A stretch of DNA of 64,000 bases from Paroedura picta (GCF_049243985.1 NC_135381.1:26956345-27020344); one strand, 5' to 3'. Positions 22,464-41,408 are shown, counted from the stretch's first letter. A program made the numbers and translations. Notes: generated by a model not told the origin, from the sequence alone.

Positions 22464-23261
22464 TAGAGAGCCACTTCCATGTAAAGAATAGTGCACAGAT
22501 TGCACATCATTATTTTAAAGAGTTTAAATAAGATGTTATTGAGTCAAAGTTGAATGGGTGACTTCTTTGCCATTTCAGGAAGCTGCATCTCAAATATTAG
22601 TACATCATAACAGAAAAATTTGTGAGTCAAAAACAATTTCAACCAGTTTTGACCATAACAAAGTATCATACCTGCCTGTGGTTTATTAGTGTATATTACT
22701 GCTGCTTTTTTTTTTTTTCATATGGGACTGCCCTGGTATTTCAGGTCAAAATCCATATTGTTTTCTTTTTCCAACACTGCCCAGTTAACATTTAGCAACG
22801 CACTGAAGGGAAAGACCCTTCTGGAAAACAGAAACTTGGGCAGTGATCTAGTCCTGCCGTCTCACTGCCAAGTGATAACATTCGATGTGCACAGCAAACC
22901 CTTCTTCAGAGGCACATTTCTTTTAGGCAGGATGGAATGCCTGAACATCAATGTGGTCATTCTATTGGCTGAACTGGGGTTGCCAGGGTGATGACTGTGA
23001 CCAAACACTTCCTAGGGAAGCCTGCCAGCCAAATGCATAATGAGCCCTGGGAAGCAGCTTCCCTAGGAGAAATAAAGCTCTCATCACAAGAGAAAAGAAC
23101 TTGGAAGGTGCTTTCAGGCAGGTAATTAAACATTCCCAAGCCACTTTTGCAAAGAAGATGTGTTGTGATCATTCTGAAACCTAGTGAAGCAAGCATGATC
23201 ATTAGTTCGATGACATTTACCTTCTTGTGGCAGGGGTTGTACTTTTCATTAAGAGTGGTTG
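22464..23261. other. Intergenic, nothing firmly recognised
   Basis: The sequence is AT-rich with a poly-T run near 22706. The 153-codon minus open frame that overlaps the right half includes repeat sequence and is not a gene. Confidence 0.5.
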
Positions 23262-23480
23262 CAGTGGAACTGCCAGCTCTGGGTTGGGAAATACCTGGAT
23301 ATATGGGGTAGAACCTGGGGAGGTTGAAGTTTGGGGAGGAGAGGAACCTATGGAGGGTACAATGCCATACAGCCCACCTTTCAAAGTAGCTGTTTTCTCC
23401 AGGAGAACTGATCTCCATTGTCTGGAGACTAGTTGTTATTCCGGGAGATCTCTGGCCACCACCTGGAGGTTGACAAATGG
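23262..23480 (+). mobile_element. Squamate 'CCAGCTCTGGGTTGG' repeat, copy
   Basis: The copy begins 'gccagctctgggttggg', contains 'tacaatgccatacagcccacc' and ends 'cacctggaggttgac'. The same order of motifs recurs at 25660 (plus), 12001 (reverse) and 46684 (reverse). The outer ends are inverted relative to each other, as in a non-autonomous DNA element. Confidence 0.6.
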
Positions 23481-23990
23481 GCTATGCAAGTAAAGTCAAT
23501 ACTGTATATATTTATTATAGGTTGTTACCAATACCAGTTCTGTATGAAAATTGAAACATTTTTTGTAATATTTCTAAATAAATAAATATTTCTAGTTGAG
23601 TAAGTACCTGCAGTAGCTTTTCTTTCGCTCTATTTAGCCTGTGGATCTTTTAAATTATTAACTTTATAAAATAGATATTTCTTATATCCCTCATAGCTTT
23701 CCACTGAAGAAAATAGGTTTGAAAATGCTTAATAATTGGTCTGGCATAAAAGAGGACTTTGTTTATTGACATTATTGGTGTAAGCCATTTGTCAACTTCC
23801 TTGATGGTTTGCTTCCTGCAAGTCTGACAAGTTGTCTTCTCTGTTACCACTGGAGGTGGTAAGTGTGAACTGTGAAGAAAATGAAGGGCTGAGGGAAGGC
23901 AAAAGGATTCATGCAAAAAGTCTCTTTTTACACACCATGTATCTAAGTAACTTTAGGAAGTCTGCACTGGAAAATACAATGCGGGGACTC

Positions 23991-24037
23991 GGAGGGACCA
24001 ATTGGCAGGCGCTTTGCGCCTGCCGATTGGTCCCTCC
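23991..24037. repeat. Near-perfect hairpin, 22-bp arms and 3-base loop
   Basis: The left arm begins GGAGGGACCAATTGG and the right arm ends CCAATTGG-like CCGATTGGTCCCTCC. There is one mismatch in 22 pairs, and the loop is TTT at 24013-24015. It lies in an unassigned GC-rich insert of about 200 bp upstream of AKAP14. Confidence 0.85.
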
Positions 24038-24204
24038 AGTAGTCTGTCCAGAGGAAGGGGCCAATCGGCACCCTTCCTCATCACGGACACATCCCGCCTC
24101 CCAAGCCCTTACACTTTTATTTAGTCTGCGGTGCCCATGGCGCCGCGGGCTGTGTAGATATGTCTTTGTGAACTGCAAATGGGTTCGAGGGGTTTGATCA
24201 TGTG

Positions 24205-24500
24205 GAGATGGACCAGCAGCAAGCTGGACTGAGACTTTACCCCTTTTATCAGCCAAGAGACCAAGCTGTTATATACAAGGGCTGCCTGCTGTGGAGCCAC
24301 TCAGTTGTGGTCACCTTGAAGTTGCACTGGCAAGTCCTGGAAGCACTACACAAGGGCGATCTGGGCATTGTACAGAAGAAGCCCTGGCCCAGAGCTATGT
24401 GTGGTTGTCAGGCATTGACAAGGAGGTCGAGGCCTGGGTAGACCATGTCAGCCTTGCCAAGAACAACAACCCAAAATGCCTGAAGCACCAGGGCAGCTGC
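24205..24500 (+). mobile_element. Ty3/gypsy integrase fragment (fossil)
   Basis: This short remnant shows the N-terminal zinc-binding zone of a gypsy integrase (QVLEALHKGDLGIV and SYVWLSGIDKEVEAWV, in different frames). It is broken. No other gypsy part or LTR is seen nearby. Confidence 0.65.
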
Positions 24501-24618
24501 AGGAGTCAGCCCTGGTCCTAGCCAGTGCTAGATTTAGGTGAAAAGACACCCTAGGCTATTCAACTTATGAGGTCCCCCCAACCCCCCCCCCTCACAACTA
24601 AAGGAAGATGAAAGATTC

Positions 24619-24885
24619 AAGAGTGTTTTAAACAAAACTGAGTAAAGCTGAGGATGATGACAGGTAGCTTTTCACTACTCAAAGGAGTCTCAAAATGGCT
24701 TACAATTGCCTTCCTTCCTCTCTCCAGAACAAATACGCTGTGAGGTAGGTGAGGCTGAGAGAGCTCTGAGAGAACTGTGACTTGCCCAAGATCACCCAGC
24801 TGGATGGATATAGAGATGTGGAGAATCAAACCTGGTATTCCAGATTAGAAGTCACCACTCTTAATCACTGCACCAAGCTAGCTCT
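24619..24885 (-). mobile_element. tRNA SINE with L2-like tail, copy 1
   Basis: On the minus strand it has a tRNA-like head (about 24885 inward; 'gtgcagtgattaagagtgg', B-box-like 'ccaggtttgattctc'), then the conserved 'gctgggtgatcttgggcaa' body, then an L2-like tail near 24660-24700. Confidence 0.75.
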
Positions 24886-25102
24886 CAATAGCGTTATGCT
24901 CAACTGCTAGACAGACCGGATGGATAGCTGTTGTTAAACATTATCTGGGTATGAAGATGTGTGCAGCAAGCACTACATCCAATTGGAGGGAGTTTGGGAT
25001 GTATTGTCCTATGAGAGGCGGAACCCCTAAATCTGGATTAGCAGTTCCTGCCAACTAAAACAAGATCTGATGCATTTCTCTCTTTTTGGAGGGTTGAGAA
25101 CA

Positions 25103-28100
25103 ATGGCTTGGAAAAACACAGACATTCCCTTTGACTCTGATTTGGCGCTCGCTTACATGGTTGTTGATGACGTGATCAAAAGCGCCATACAAGTTTGTAC
25201 AGAAGAACAACCGAAAGAGGAAGGTAGTACTGGTCCTACCTTTGAAATTTTCAAAAGGGTGGGAAATCCATCAGCACTGAGCCCTGTCTTCTTCAGTTGC
25301 AGAAGCCAAATATGAAGCAAGAAACATCAAGTGGCTGATGTGCAAGAACTTCACAACAGCAAAAGGGCTGCTACAGATTGAGGAATACATGAAGGTAAGG
25401 AGAAGGGCCAGTATTTATGGACTTCATTACCTTCAGACCCAGCCTTATTGGATGTGTGAGCTAAGTGTTGGAAATTGGCTAGATTTAGCTAGTTTAATCT
25501 CTTTAATCTCTTAAATGTTATCAAAAAATCATACTGGCTTTGTTAAGGTACATTTTTACTTAAGTCAACATTACTTATTTACTGATGCTTTATGCTGCTA
25601 ATAGATTTATGATGCTAAAAGATCAAGAAACAAAATGCAGAAACATAGACTTAGAGTTATCTCCAGTTTAGGGAATTCCTGCAGATTTGGGGGTGGGTCT
25701 CGGGGAGGGACTTCAGCAGGGTACAATGCCATAGGGTCCACTCTCCAAAGTAACTTTTCTTTCCCAAGGGAATTGACCTCTGTAGTCTGGACATTAATTG
25801 CAGTTGTAATTTCTGGAGATCCCCAGCCCCGCCTGGAAGCTGGCAAATGTTTGGACCCTGAGCCTAATCAAAGGTGCCACTGTTAACTGAGTAGGATACA
25901 ACCAACTGAAAACAATGTATTCTATGAAAAAGATAATTGCGATACAATAGTAAAAACAGGGAATTCAGTGATAGGAAGCAGAGGGCGGGTAAATGGGGTT
26001 GGTGGCTTGGCAAAGGAGCACAAGGAGCCTTCCTCTGAGGAAAGAGGGCTCAGCATTGGAGGAGAGTTTCTTACACTAGAAAAAAATACCCCCATTAGCT
26101 TAGCAGAACAGTGAGACTATAACATATTATTTTAAAAATCAACAATAAATACATGGTTTTTGATAAATATGTGATATTTGCATGATCAGCAATGCAAGTT
26201 GAATTCAATGGTTGTTCGTAATATCAAGTTACTCTGTAATAACGTTTTTATTAAGTTAAGAGTCCAAACATTTACCATCTTGATACATTTGGTTGCAACT
26301 CTTTGGGCCTGATTTCACCATACAGTATCTTACTAATGAAGAGAGAACATATGCAGGGTTTCATTTTTAATAGAGATGCATTCAATCACATGAGCCTCCC
26401 ACCTGCATTCTGAATTGGTACAGCCCAGACACTGGTTTGGCACCTCAGGGAAGATGAAATCTTAGCCCACAATCAATGATCTCAAGAGTGTCTCCTGTGA
26501 AGATTCCATGGAGACTTCCTCTCCTCCCCTGTCCTTTTCCCATCTTGCAGTTGGATGTGCCATTGTTACACCAGAGACACTAACCCCTGTCATACCTCAT
26601 CTGAAAAGGAACAATGGAATTGACACCCAGGTAACCATCCAGATATACAGGTCCACCTCAGGGTCTGCAGATTCCAATGAGCCTTGGGCATGCTCGACTT
26701 CCTGGGGATTTCACCCATTTTATTTAAAATGGTGTGGCATTATTGCATCATAAATTAAGAAACAGACCATGAATTTTCATCGACTTCTCGATAAAACAGG
26801 CTTGGCATGGTAGCAAAAGCAGCTTATTGAAAAACCAATACAAAGGCCAAAACGTTTCTTGCTGAAACTGAATCACTAGGCCAGGGGTAGTCAACCTGCG
26901 GTCCTCCAGATGTTCATGGACTACAATTCCCATGAGCCGCTGCCAGCGTTTGGAAATTGTAGTCCATGAACATCTGGAGGACCGCATGTTGACTACCCCT
27001 GCACTAGGCAACATACAAATCAATATCCCCCGAATCCTGCCGAACTACCCACAGGCTTTCTTGGTTTCCAGGCCTTTCCCTTGGTACAAATTTCATAGTC
27101 TTCTGCAACACATAACACTCCAATGTCTATCCCCACAAACAAGTAGACTACAGAAAAATTCAAACACTTAACAGATCAAAGAACCACAGATATGAAACAT
27201 TCACCCTTTCCTGGGTCAGTTTTCTCAGACAAATGGTTGGAAAGCCCACCCATCCCAAGACAGATAATAGTACAGTGAGAACAGCCAGAGACCATGGCAG
27301 TAATCTAGCATTAAGCAGATATTGACAGCAAGGGGCGTGTACAAAAAACCTCAGAATGACTTGAGGTTATTCTGCAGACATGGGAGCTTCATGAGAGCTG
27401 GCTTCACTGGACAAACTATATAGAAGATGAAGAACTGCAGTACAGCACTCGATATCATTATCGAGTGCGCTGGAGCATCCCAACCAGCAGGAAGCCCATC
27501 CCCCGAGCTACAGCAAATGTCTATTTCATCATAGAGATTTCCAAAATCAAACCAGATGTAAGTATTCTAATTCTTCCAGTCTCTTCTCTTCTGAACATAC
27601 ACAGTACAAGCATCCTTAGAGTTTCTTAAGGAAGAGCTGTTTGATCTCTAGACATTCTCACTGTCAGCAATCTGATGACAACCATTTCCTCCTATAAATT
27701 TGTAAGACCAAGATCTTAATAATTTAATCTGTAATATTAGCAACCAAACAAGGTCTGAATTTTGGGGGATAAACTTGATACCAACTATGGGGAGGTGGGA
27801 GTTGATGGCAAACATGGCTTGAATTCTCTAGAATTCCTTAATTGTATATCAGAACATGTTATGAACTAGATAGTCTTCTTACCTGAGAGCATCAGTTGCT
27901 AGAGTATTTGCTCATAACTTTTCCAGGACTGGAAGTCTTACTTTAGTAAAATCAAATTCTTGAGATCTCATTGTTTTAACCATCTATTTTTATATTCATT
28001 GCAGACATTGCCCATTGAAGTATATTTTGTAGTAGAGACAAACAGATTCATCCACAGGTAGATGTTTTCTTGTAACTACTTAAGTACCGGATAATTTACA

Positions 28101-29655
28101 CTTACCCTAACTGTTCTCATGTATCTGTTATTTATGTGGACATTCTGTGCAACAAGACAATATGCAATTGAAGGGTTGAAATGTAGCCAATCGCTATTGA
28201 CACTCTGGGAATGGACCAACCTATGACCTCCATGAAGGGCCAATCAGGTTCCTTGGCAGGCCATCTGAAATGTATATAACAGGAACACAGTTCCAACTAA
28301 GTAAATCTCATGGATTTGTAATCATACCAATGAGAATTGGGGTAGTTCTGAACAAACAGTTTGTTGGATTCATTCAGCTATTCCCTTCAGCCTCACCTGA
28401 TTCCCTGCCATCTGAGTCCTCTCTGTATCTTTTGTTAACACAAATGCTGTCCTCTCCAACCTAGCCTTTTTGAGGCTAATCTTGTACTTTTCACTAGTGA
28501 AAAAGCTGGTTGAATCCAGCTCTTTGATTAGAAACAACCCATTGATGCCTTTTAATGTTTACGGATGAACTTGCTGTTACTGAGAAATATGGCACCAGCA
28601 ACCAGTCAAGACCTTAGCAATTCTTATTTGCAGTTTCATATACTGATATAAATAATCCTCTCCATTAAGTTCACAGATGAAAGCAGAATATTTTGGTTAG
28701 GGTCCATGAGTTTAAGGAGGCGGTGGTTCGCCCTCTCCTCAAAAAACCACCGTTGGACCCGCGAGACCCGGCCAGCTACTGACCAGTCACACATTTGGTG
28801 TTTCTGGGGAAGGTAGTTGAAAGGGCCATGGTGGACCAACTCCTGGCATTTCTGGAGGAAACTTTGGCCCTCGATCTTTATCAGTCTGGCTTCCGTCCAG
28901 GCCATGGGATGGAAACGGTGTTGATTGCCTTGTTAGATGATCTCTGTTACCAGCTGGATCAAGGCAAATTGGCCATGCCCGTTCTGTTAAACTTGCCAGC
29001 CGCGTTTGACGTGGTTGACCACAAACTGCTGGCACACCACCTCGCTGGGACGAGGATACAGGGGCACAGCTCTTAGCTCCTTTCTCCATAACCGGAAACG
29101 GGGTGGCTGTGGGGGATGAGTTATTGTGCCCTTATCGGCTCCCTTGTGGGGTCCCTCAGGGCACGGTGCTCTCCCCCATGCTTTTCAACATCTTTATGCG
29201 CTCTCTGGCCCAGCTGGTACAGAGTTTGGGGCAATAAAAACACCTGCATGGAAAATGTACATTTGGCAGATGTTGATAACTCCAAAATGCTGCCCATTGT
29301 TGGTTTTTAGATGCTCAACAATTTTTACTGCCCTTCTGCAGCTTGAAAAGCCGCTCTATTCTAGTTCTACTACCAGAGAAAAATTTCTTGGGAGGAGGGT
29401 TTCAAGTAATGCACAGCAGACTTGAATATAGGTGGCTACTTCGAGGCCTCCTATATCTGGTTATATTTAGCACTGGAATAATAAGAAATAGCAACCATTG
29501 TATTTAATAGGTTAAGTTTTGGAATATAGTACCGTGGCTCTCTTAAATTTCCTTGTTTTGTCATTTGTAGGCCAGGAGAGTGCAGATTTAAAGAAAAGTG
29601 GCTCAAAGATGTAATTGAAAGCAAAGTCACCCTAATGGAAACAGTCAACTTTTAG
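25103..29655 (+). CDS. AKAP14: AKAP14, A-kinase anchoring protein 14 (5 coding exons)
   Basis: AKAP14 (AKAP28) tethers PKA regulatory subunit RII in ciliary axonemes. Exons 25103-25223, 25297-25394, 27378-27557, 28005-28057 and 29571-29655 join in phase to 178 aa. Exon 1 carries the amphipathic RII-binding helix (DLALAYMVVDDVIKSAIQV, residues 13-31). Exon 2 has NIKWLMCKNFTTAKGLLQIE, matching human [21 protein letters not shown]. Exon 3 has HYRVRWSIPTSRKPIPRAT. Exon 5 has RPGECRFKEKWLKDV and stops at 29653-29655. A possible acceptor (tctctctttttggag) lies just upstream of the chosen ATG, so an extra 5' exon, giving a protein nearer the 197 aa human form, cannot be excluded. Confidence 0.9.
25660..25855 (+). 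mobile_element. Squamate 'CCAGCTCTGGGTTGG' repeat, copy in AKAP14 intron 2
   Basis: It shares 'gggaattcctgcagatttgggggtggg', 'gtacaatgccatagggtccac' and 'ggagatccccagccccgcctggaagctgg' with the copy at 23262. Confidence 0.6.
25856..26873. other. AKAP14 intron 2, unassigned
   Basis: This is AT-rich intron sequence; no exon or clear mobile element is seen. Confidence 0.5.
26882..27001. mobile_element. hAT-like palindromic MITE, copy 4
   Basis: The ends are CAGGGGTAG/CTACCCCTG, with the perfect 8-bp duplication cactaggc (26874-26881 and 27002-27009). The arms read 'ccagatgttcatgg' where other copies read 'ccagatgtccatgg', which marks a second subfamily shared with the 38-kb pair. It lies 376 bp upstream of AKAP14 exon 3. 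Confidence 0.9.
28690..29235 (+). mobile_element. L2 LINE reverse transcriptase fragment in AKAP14 intron 4
   Basis: The translation gives EAVVRPLLKKPPLDP, then QSGFRPGHGMETVLIALL, then a degraded FDVVDH box and 'GPSGHGALPHAFQHLYA'-type sequence. These are L2 reverse transcriptase motifs in shifting frames. Both ends are truncated. Confidence 0.8.
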
Positions 29656-29725
29656 TTCTATTACACATTGAGGATTCTATTTGTCTGTGCTTTTTTTACA
29701 CATTTTATTTGTCTCTATTTTGATC

Positions 29726-29731
29726 AATAAA
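29726..29731 (+). promoter_or_regulatory. AKAP14: AKAP14 polyadenylation signal
   Basis: AATAAA lies 71 bp after the stop codon and is followed by a T-rich stretch. Confidence 0.75.
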
Positions 29732-29810
29732 TGCTGTTTTTATAATCAGCTTTCCATTTTTGACTTCTTCACATTCCTTTAGCTAATTCTAGCTAAATAA
29801 ATCCTCTAGC

Positions 29811-29849
<39 letters not shown>
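29811..29849. repeat. (AAAT)n microsatellite
   Basis: This is a direct run of TAAA units just past the AKAP14 3' end. Confidence 0.95.
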
Positions 29850-29851
<2 letters not shown>

Positions 29852-30420
29852 CAGCTATTGCATGAATGAAGCAGAGAGATATGAAGTGTTGGTTTCACAG
29901 AAAAAACATACCTGTCCACAACCAAACACCAAGATGGTTAAATTGTAGATTGTTCCAGGAAGGGCATGGGAGCCAGAAATCCCTTTTTGCTTCACAATTT
30001 GAGCCTACGTAGGCAGAAGTTATCAGGTCCAGAATAAGTAGGAGCCAGATTGAATGGGTCCATTTCCAATGATAATGTGTTTTCTAACTGAAGCCACCTT
30101 AACATTTATTCCCTGCTTAAGAACTGTTCACTACCCACCCATCCCATTTCCAAGGTCAAGAATGAATCTTCAAATGACAACTAATTTCTTTAATGTTATT
30201 GGAAAGAGAAAATGACTTCCTTTTTCTTCTAATGGCTCAGTCAGGACTTCAATATGGCATACTACATATTAAACAGCACAATGCAAAAATAACCAGGTGC
30301 ATCCAAGAACATGTTTTATTTTTAAAATATACATTGCGACCCTACCCAAATGTCTTGCCACATTATCCTTATCCATGGTTCTTCTATATCCATGGTTAAT
30401 TTGTGAAACAGCCTGGGGGG
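29850..30420. other. AKAP14-NKAP intergenic, left part
   Basis: No gene or clear repeat family is recognised in this AT-rich stretch. Confidence 0.5.
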
Positions 30421-30828
30421 GGTAGAACATGTCCGGCTGTCCAAGCTGGGATAGCAAAGCTGGCTATACCCTGATTGGCCCTGCCCCTGCAGCTCCTGCC
30501 CTCTGTCCCTGGATTCTAGCCTCTTTGTTCTTAGACTTGCCTCAGTGCCTGGAGCCAGCAGCAGGTAAGGGGAGAGGGCCCTGGGCAAAGGGTGGTGGTG
30601 GTGGAGGGCCTGCTAACGAGGGCCTCCCAGCCTGCTGACTGCCTGCTAAGGAGCTCTGTCCCGGGCCTTCTAACAAGCTTGCCAGCCCCCGCCCACCCAC
30701 CTTGATCCGGCTGTGAGTTGCAGCCCAAAGCCACCTTAAGCTGCCTGGTCAGGGGCCAGGGGAGGGGACCCTTTCAAGGCCCGTTCTTAGGAATGGGCTT
30801 TGAAGCTAGTTGTTATTATATTTAGATT
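30421..30828 (-). mobile_element. GC-rich insert with Helitron-like terminus (B)
   Basis: A sharp GC-rich block ends at the right with a minus-strand start 'TCTAAATATAATAAC' preceded by A, then 'ACTAGCTTCAAAGCCC' and a hairpin (GCCC ... GGGC, about 30785-30810). The same layout ends the block at 32133, and a related one occurs at 57590. The TC start after A resembles a Helitron 5' end. No matching 3' end was found. Confidence 0.35.
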
Positions 30829-31292
30829 ATATTTAGCTTATATTTAGCTTTCCATCCCACCACTCCCAGTGGCTTGTGGCAGGTTACAGCACATATAAAA
30901 CATACATACATATAAAACATGTCAGTCCCCTACATCAACCATGATTCAGATGACTATGAATCAAGAAACTGAATACCTAAATTATCCCACCGTGACCCGC
31001 AGATAGCCACCCTTCTGTCCAACAAAATATTATTTATACAGCATCAAGCAACAAAATACTACTTTCTTCAAGCCATTCTCATTTTGTAAAATGATAGATC
31101 AGGACCTCAGTATTGTATGTTGCTGGATTTTTTGCCTTGTTTATGTTTCCACTCTTGGTCCTGTGGATAGTCAATTGCTGGTTTCTAAGGTCTTTCTCAA
31201 TCTGTTTAAGCCACGTTTTCTTTGACGCCAGTTGTTGGATTGTCCATTAAGTTGGTTGTTCTCATCAAATGAGTTTATGAGGCAGTCTGCTG

Positions 31293-32135
31293 GTGTTTAG
31301 TGTTGTACGTTATATAGATCATCATCATGTGCAGGGCACTTCTGACAATGTGCTGGCCCTCTGGCCCCAGCGGGGCCGTGGCTCTCCATCGAGGGCCACT
31401 CAGGAGCTGATGAGCTGCTGGGAAGCATCGGTGGGTCTTCTCTTACTGAGAGTCAAGCTTCCCTGCCTACACACCAGGCAAGAGGCACTGCCAGCCTCCC
31501 CTACAGAGGCCCACTCTTCTGGCTAGGCTCACCGCCACCATGCAGGGTGAGGAGCACTGCCAGCCACTGGCCAAGGCCACGCTGTTCTGGCTGGCTCCCC
31601 TGCCTCTGTGTGGAGTGCTGTTAGCCTCCGCCACGGCCACCAATCCTTCTGGCCAGCCTCACCACCACCATGCGAGACAAGGTATGCCACCAGCCTCTGC
31701 CACAGCCATCTGCCTTTTTGGCGGGCCTCCCTGCCTCTGCCAATGGATGAGGACCACTGCCACCCTCCACCATGGGTGCCCACTGCCAAAGCTGCAGGGG
31801 GGGGAACTGCTGCCAACTCCCAGCCTTCTATGACGGAAGCCCTCTGATTTGCTCTCAGTGGGAGGGCCCTCCCCAAGGGCCACTCTCCCTAGCCTCCTTG
31901 GTACAGTGTTGCATGGCAACTCCTCCACAACCGCTCCCCTCAGCCTTCTTGATGCCAGGGATTGACCATGTGCTCCACGATGATGCCACTGCTTTCTCCA
32001 GTCCCCTTGCTGTTGGGGAGGACAGGGAAACTCCTCCGCTCCATGGCAAACCTACTGCTCTCCGCAGCCTCCTGAATTCTGGGAGAGCAGGAGGGGGCCC
32101 TGGCCATTTTTAAAATGGGCTTATCTAGTAGTATA
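31293..32135 (-). mobile_element. GC-rich insert with Helitron-like terminus (C) and a minisatellite
   Basis: The right terminus, read on the minus strand, is A|TCTATATATATACTACTAG followed by ATAAGCCCATTTT and a CCATTTT/AAAATGG hairpin. Inside, from 31485 to about 31790, a 62-71 bp unit repeats about five times, starting near 31485, 31554, 31615, 31683 and 31754 around 'gcactgccagcc'. The open frames within it are repeat artefacts. Confidence 0.35.
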
Positions 32136-32473
32136 TATATAGATTATGAAGATTCCAAAATAAGGAAACCAAATATCCTACAGAAATCTATAAAATTTAG
32201 CCCCTCTGCTCTACTAAAAAAACACAACAAAAAACATTAACCAACTACATCTGGTCTAGGCAGGAACATTTAAGTGGAGATGCTCCTATTAAAGGCACTG
32301 CTGCAAATATGAATAGTCCACAGGATTAGAGACTATTTGGATCATCTTTGTTTGAGACTTTGGTCCAATAAAATATATAACTTCAATTACTTATCTGTCA
32401 TAGACCAGGTGCAGCATCATCTTAATCAAGAATGTACTACAAGATCGCTTTAATTAACTTTAAGAAGCCATGT

Positions 32474-32479
32474 TTTATT
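32474..32479 (-). promoter_or_regulatory. NKAP: NKAP polyadenylation signal
   Basis: TTTATT on the plus strand (AATAAA on the transcript) lies 324 bp past the NKAP stop codon. Confidence 0.6.
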
Positions 32480-32802
32480 GGGTATGTTTTGTTGTCTAAT
32501 CTTCAGATATTGTGCTGTTCGGAATTAAAAGAAGGGTAGATTTTCTCCAGTGGTGAGCAAAATATCCAGCTGTGGCATATTTTGCATGGTAAGGTGCCTT
32601 GCTCATCTTGTTTCCTGTTCACATCTGCAGACTCATGAACAGGCCACCAGTCCAATCTGTCAAGGTGTTTATCTGGTACACAGGAATGGCTTTCCAAGAT
32701 TTGGGGCAGTTTTACTGGACAACTTGTTTGCAAATCACTGTAGCAGGTGAACTTCAGCAATGTCAATTCAAGTCTATCCTCTATCAGGAGGAAGCAAACT
32801 GT

Positions 32803-40001
<7,199 letters not shown>

Positions 40002-40200
40002 CGCTCGGCAAGCCAGCGCTCGAAGATGGCAAGAGTCGCTTCAGCTGGCCAGGCCACGGCGACTTCCGGACGCGCACAGAAAGTCTTCCTTCCGGGAGCC
40101 TGACGTCAGTTCCTGTTTAGACCCGGCCACCGTCATCACAGCTCCACTTCCGGTGCTGTAAGAACCTAGTTGCCATAGTGACGGGAAAAAAAGGTCAGAG
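40002..40200 (-). promoter_or_regulatory. NKAP: NKAP promoter
   Basis: This is a GC-rich, TATA-less region directly upstream of the NKAP ATG. It holds a perfect CRE (TGACGTCA, 40101-40108) and three CTTCCGG ETS-type sites (near 40063, 40088 and 40146). Confidence 0.7.
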
Positions 40201-40504
40201 TGGCGCGTAGACCCAATCCTCCGTTTGTTTATTATTATTGGAATGCCGGTGAAATGATATTACAGAAAAATATTTTTTTTTTGCGATTTCTATGAAAACG
40301 GACTAGGGAAAAGCTCCATCTTCTGTGGGGCCCTCCTCCCCCTGTACACTGCCCCCATTCTTTGCCCCGCAAATTAAATCTGGCATTGCGCCCATTGCGT
40401 CGTCGAGGATGTAACGGTTCCGAACGAAACGGAAACGCAAAGTAACGTGTGTGGGTGTTCTTCCCCCGTTTCCTCATTTCCTGCCCTTTCCCCAAACTCC
40501 CCCG

Positions 40505-40606
40505 GCCGCGGCCCTCCAGATGCCCATGGACTACAATTCCCATGAGCCCCTGCCAGGGGCTCATGGGAATTGTAGTCCATGGGCATCTGGAGGGCCGCAG
40601 TTTGAC
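40505..40606. mobile_element. hAT-like palindromic MITE, end-truncated copy between NKAP and the candidate exon
   Basis: The inner arms (gccctccagatgcccatgg...ACTACAATTCCCATGAGCC) are complete and pair almost perfectly, but the outer CAGGGGTAGTCA end is missing on the left and cut short on the right. The rest of the palindrome looks young. It sits in GC-rich, promoter-like sequence. Confidence 0.88.
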
Positions 40607-40749
40607 GACACCATTCCCACCAGCTCGGTAGGCCCGTCTCTCCAACCGGGTGCATCACATTCTGCTGCTCGTGTTGCAACAAAACGTATCCGAGTGGATT
40701 CCTAGAGGCGGGTCCTTTGTGCTCGGATGGGCTGCAGCCCCTGGAGACG

Positions 40750-40792
40750 ATGGAGCCTGGCGCCATGACCGAGGCGGGAGGCAAGACTCCAG
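40750..40792 (+). CDS. Candidate short coding exon upstream of ZBTB33
   Basis: An ATG at 40750 opens MEPGAMTEAGGKTP and ends at a strong donor (CTCCAG|GTAAGGG) in a CpG-rich stretch. Spliced to the ZBTB33 acceptor at 50182 it would continue in frame through G into METRKLITATD. A one-in-three chance fit is possible, and the exon could belong to another transcript. I see no other recipient exon nearby. Confidence 0.25.
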
Positions 40793-41289
40793 GTAAGGGC
40801 ATCCCACCCTTCCGCCCACTCGGCAGGCACCGGTCCGCGGAGAGGTAACTAAGGAGCCCCGCCAGTTACTCAAAGCGGAAAGGAGGGAAGAGGTTTTTGC
40901 CGCGGCGTTTTGGGCCCAGTACCTTTGGATCGATGGGAAAGTCGGAAGGGCCTTAAGCACGCGCCGCTTGCGCTTGTCTCTCTTTTCTGGAGCAAAGCTC
41001 CTGTGACTGCCATTATCTACTGTAGCCCTGAAGGGCTTCCCCTGATGTTCTGGGTGGGATATTGTGGAATAAAGACCCTTCTTTCAGTGCCCGGAGCAAC
41101 TCTGTTAACCTTTCATCGCATTTAGCAAGCAGCCCAAAATGGATCATGCGATTACAAAGGAAGTTATCTCACTAAATTACCAAAAATGGCAATATTATTT
41201 CAGAGTTAAAAGATTTTGGTAATCCACAAAAACACCTTAGTTTTGTGGTCTTTGGAGACTTGATCTTAAAGGTGTCTGCATTGGTTTGT

Positions 41290-41405
41290 TCCTATTTATT
41301 TTTATTTATTATATTTCTATACCGCCCTCCTGTAAAGCTCAGCATGGTTTACATAAAACATAACAACATACATTGTAATCATAATAACCATAACAGTAGG
41401 AACCA
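41290..41405 (-). mobile_element. L2 LINE 3' tail
   Basis: The stretch 'atatttctataccgccctcctgtaaagctcagcatggtttacat' is the reversed L2 end. Confidence 0.7.
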
Positions 41406-41408
41406 AAT

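Noticed and set aside
22957-23418. 153-codon minus frame
   Set aside because: Part of it is the reverse of the dispersed repeat at 23262-23480; there is no homology to a protein family.
31529-32113. Several open frames of 79-115 codons on both strands
   Set aside because: They lie in a GC-rich minisatellite, so the frames are repeats of the same short unit and no protein family is recognisable.
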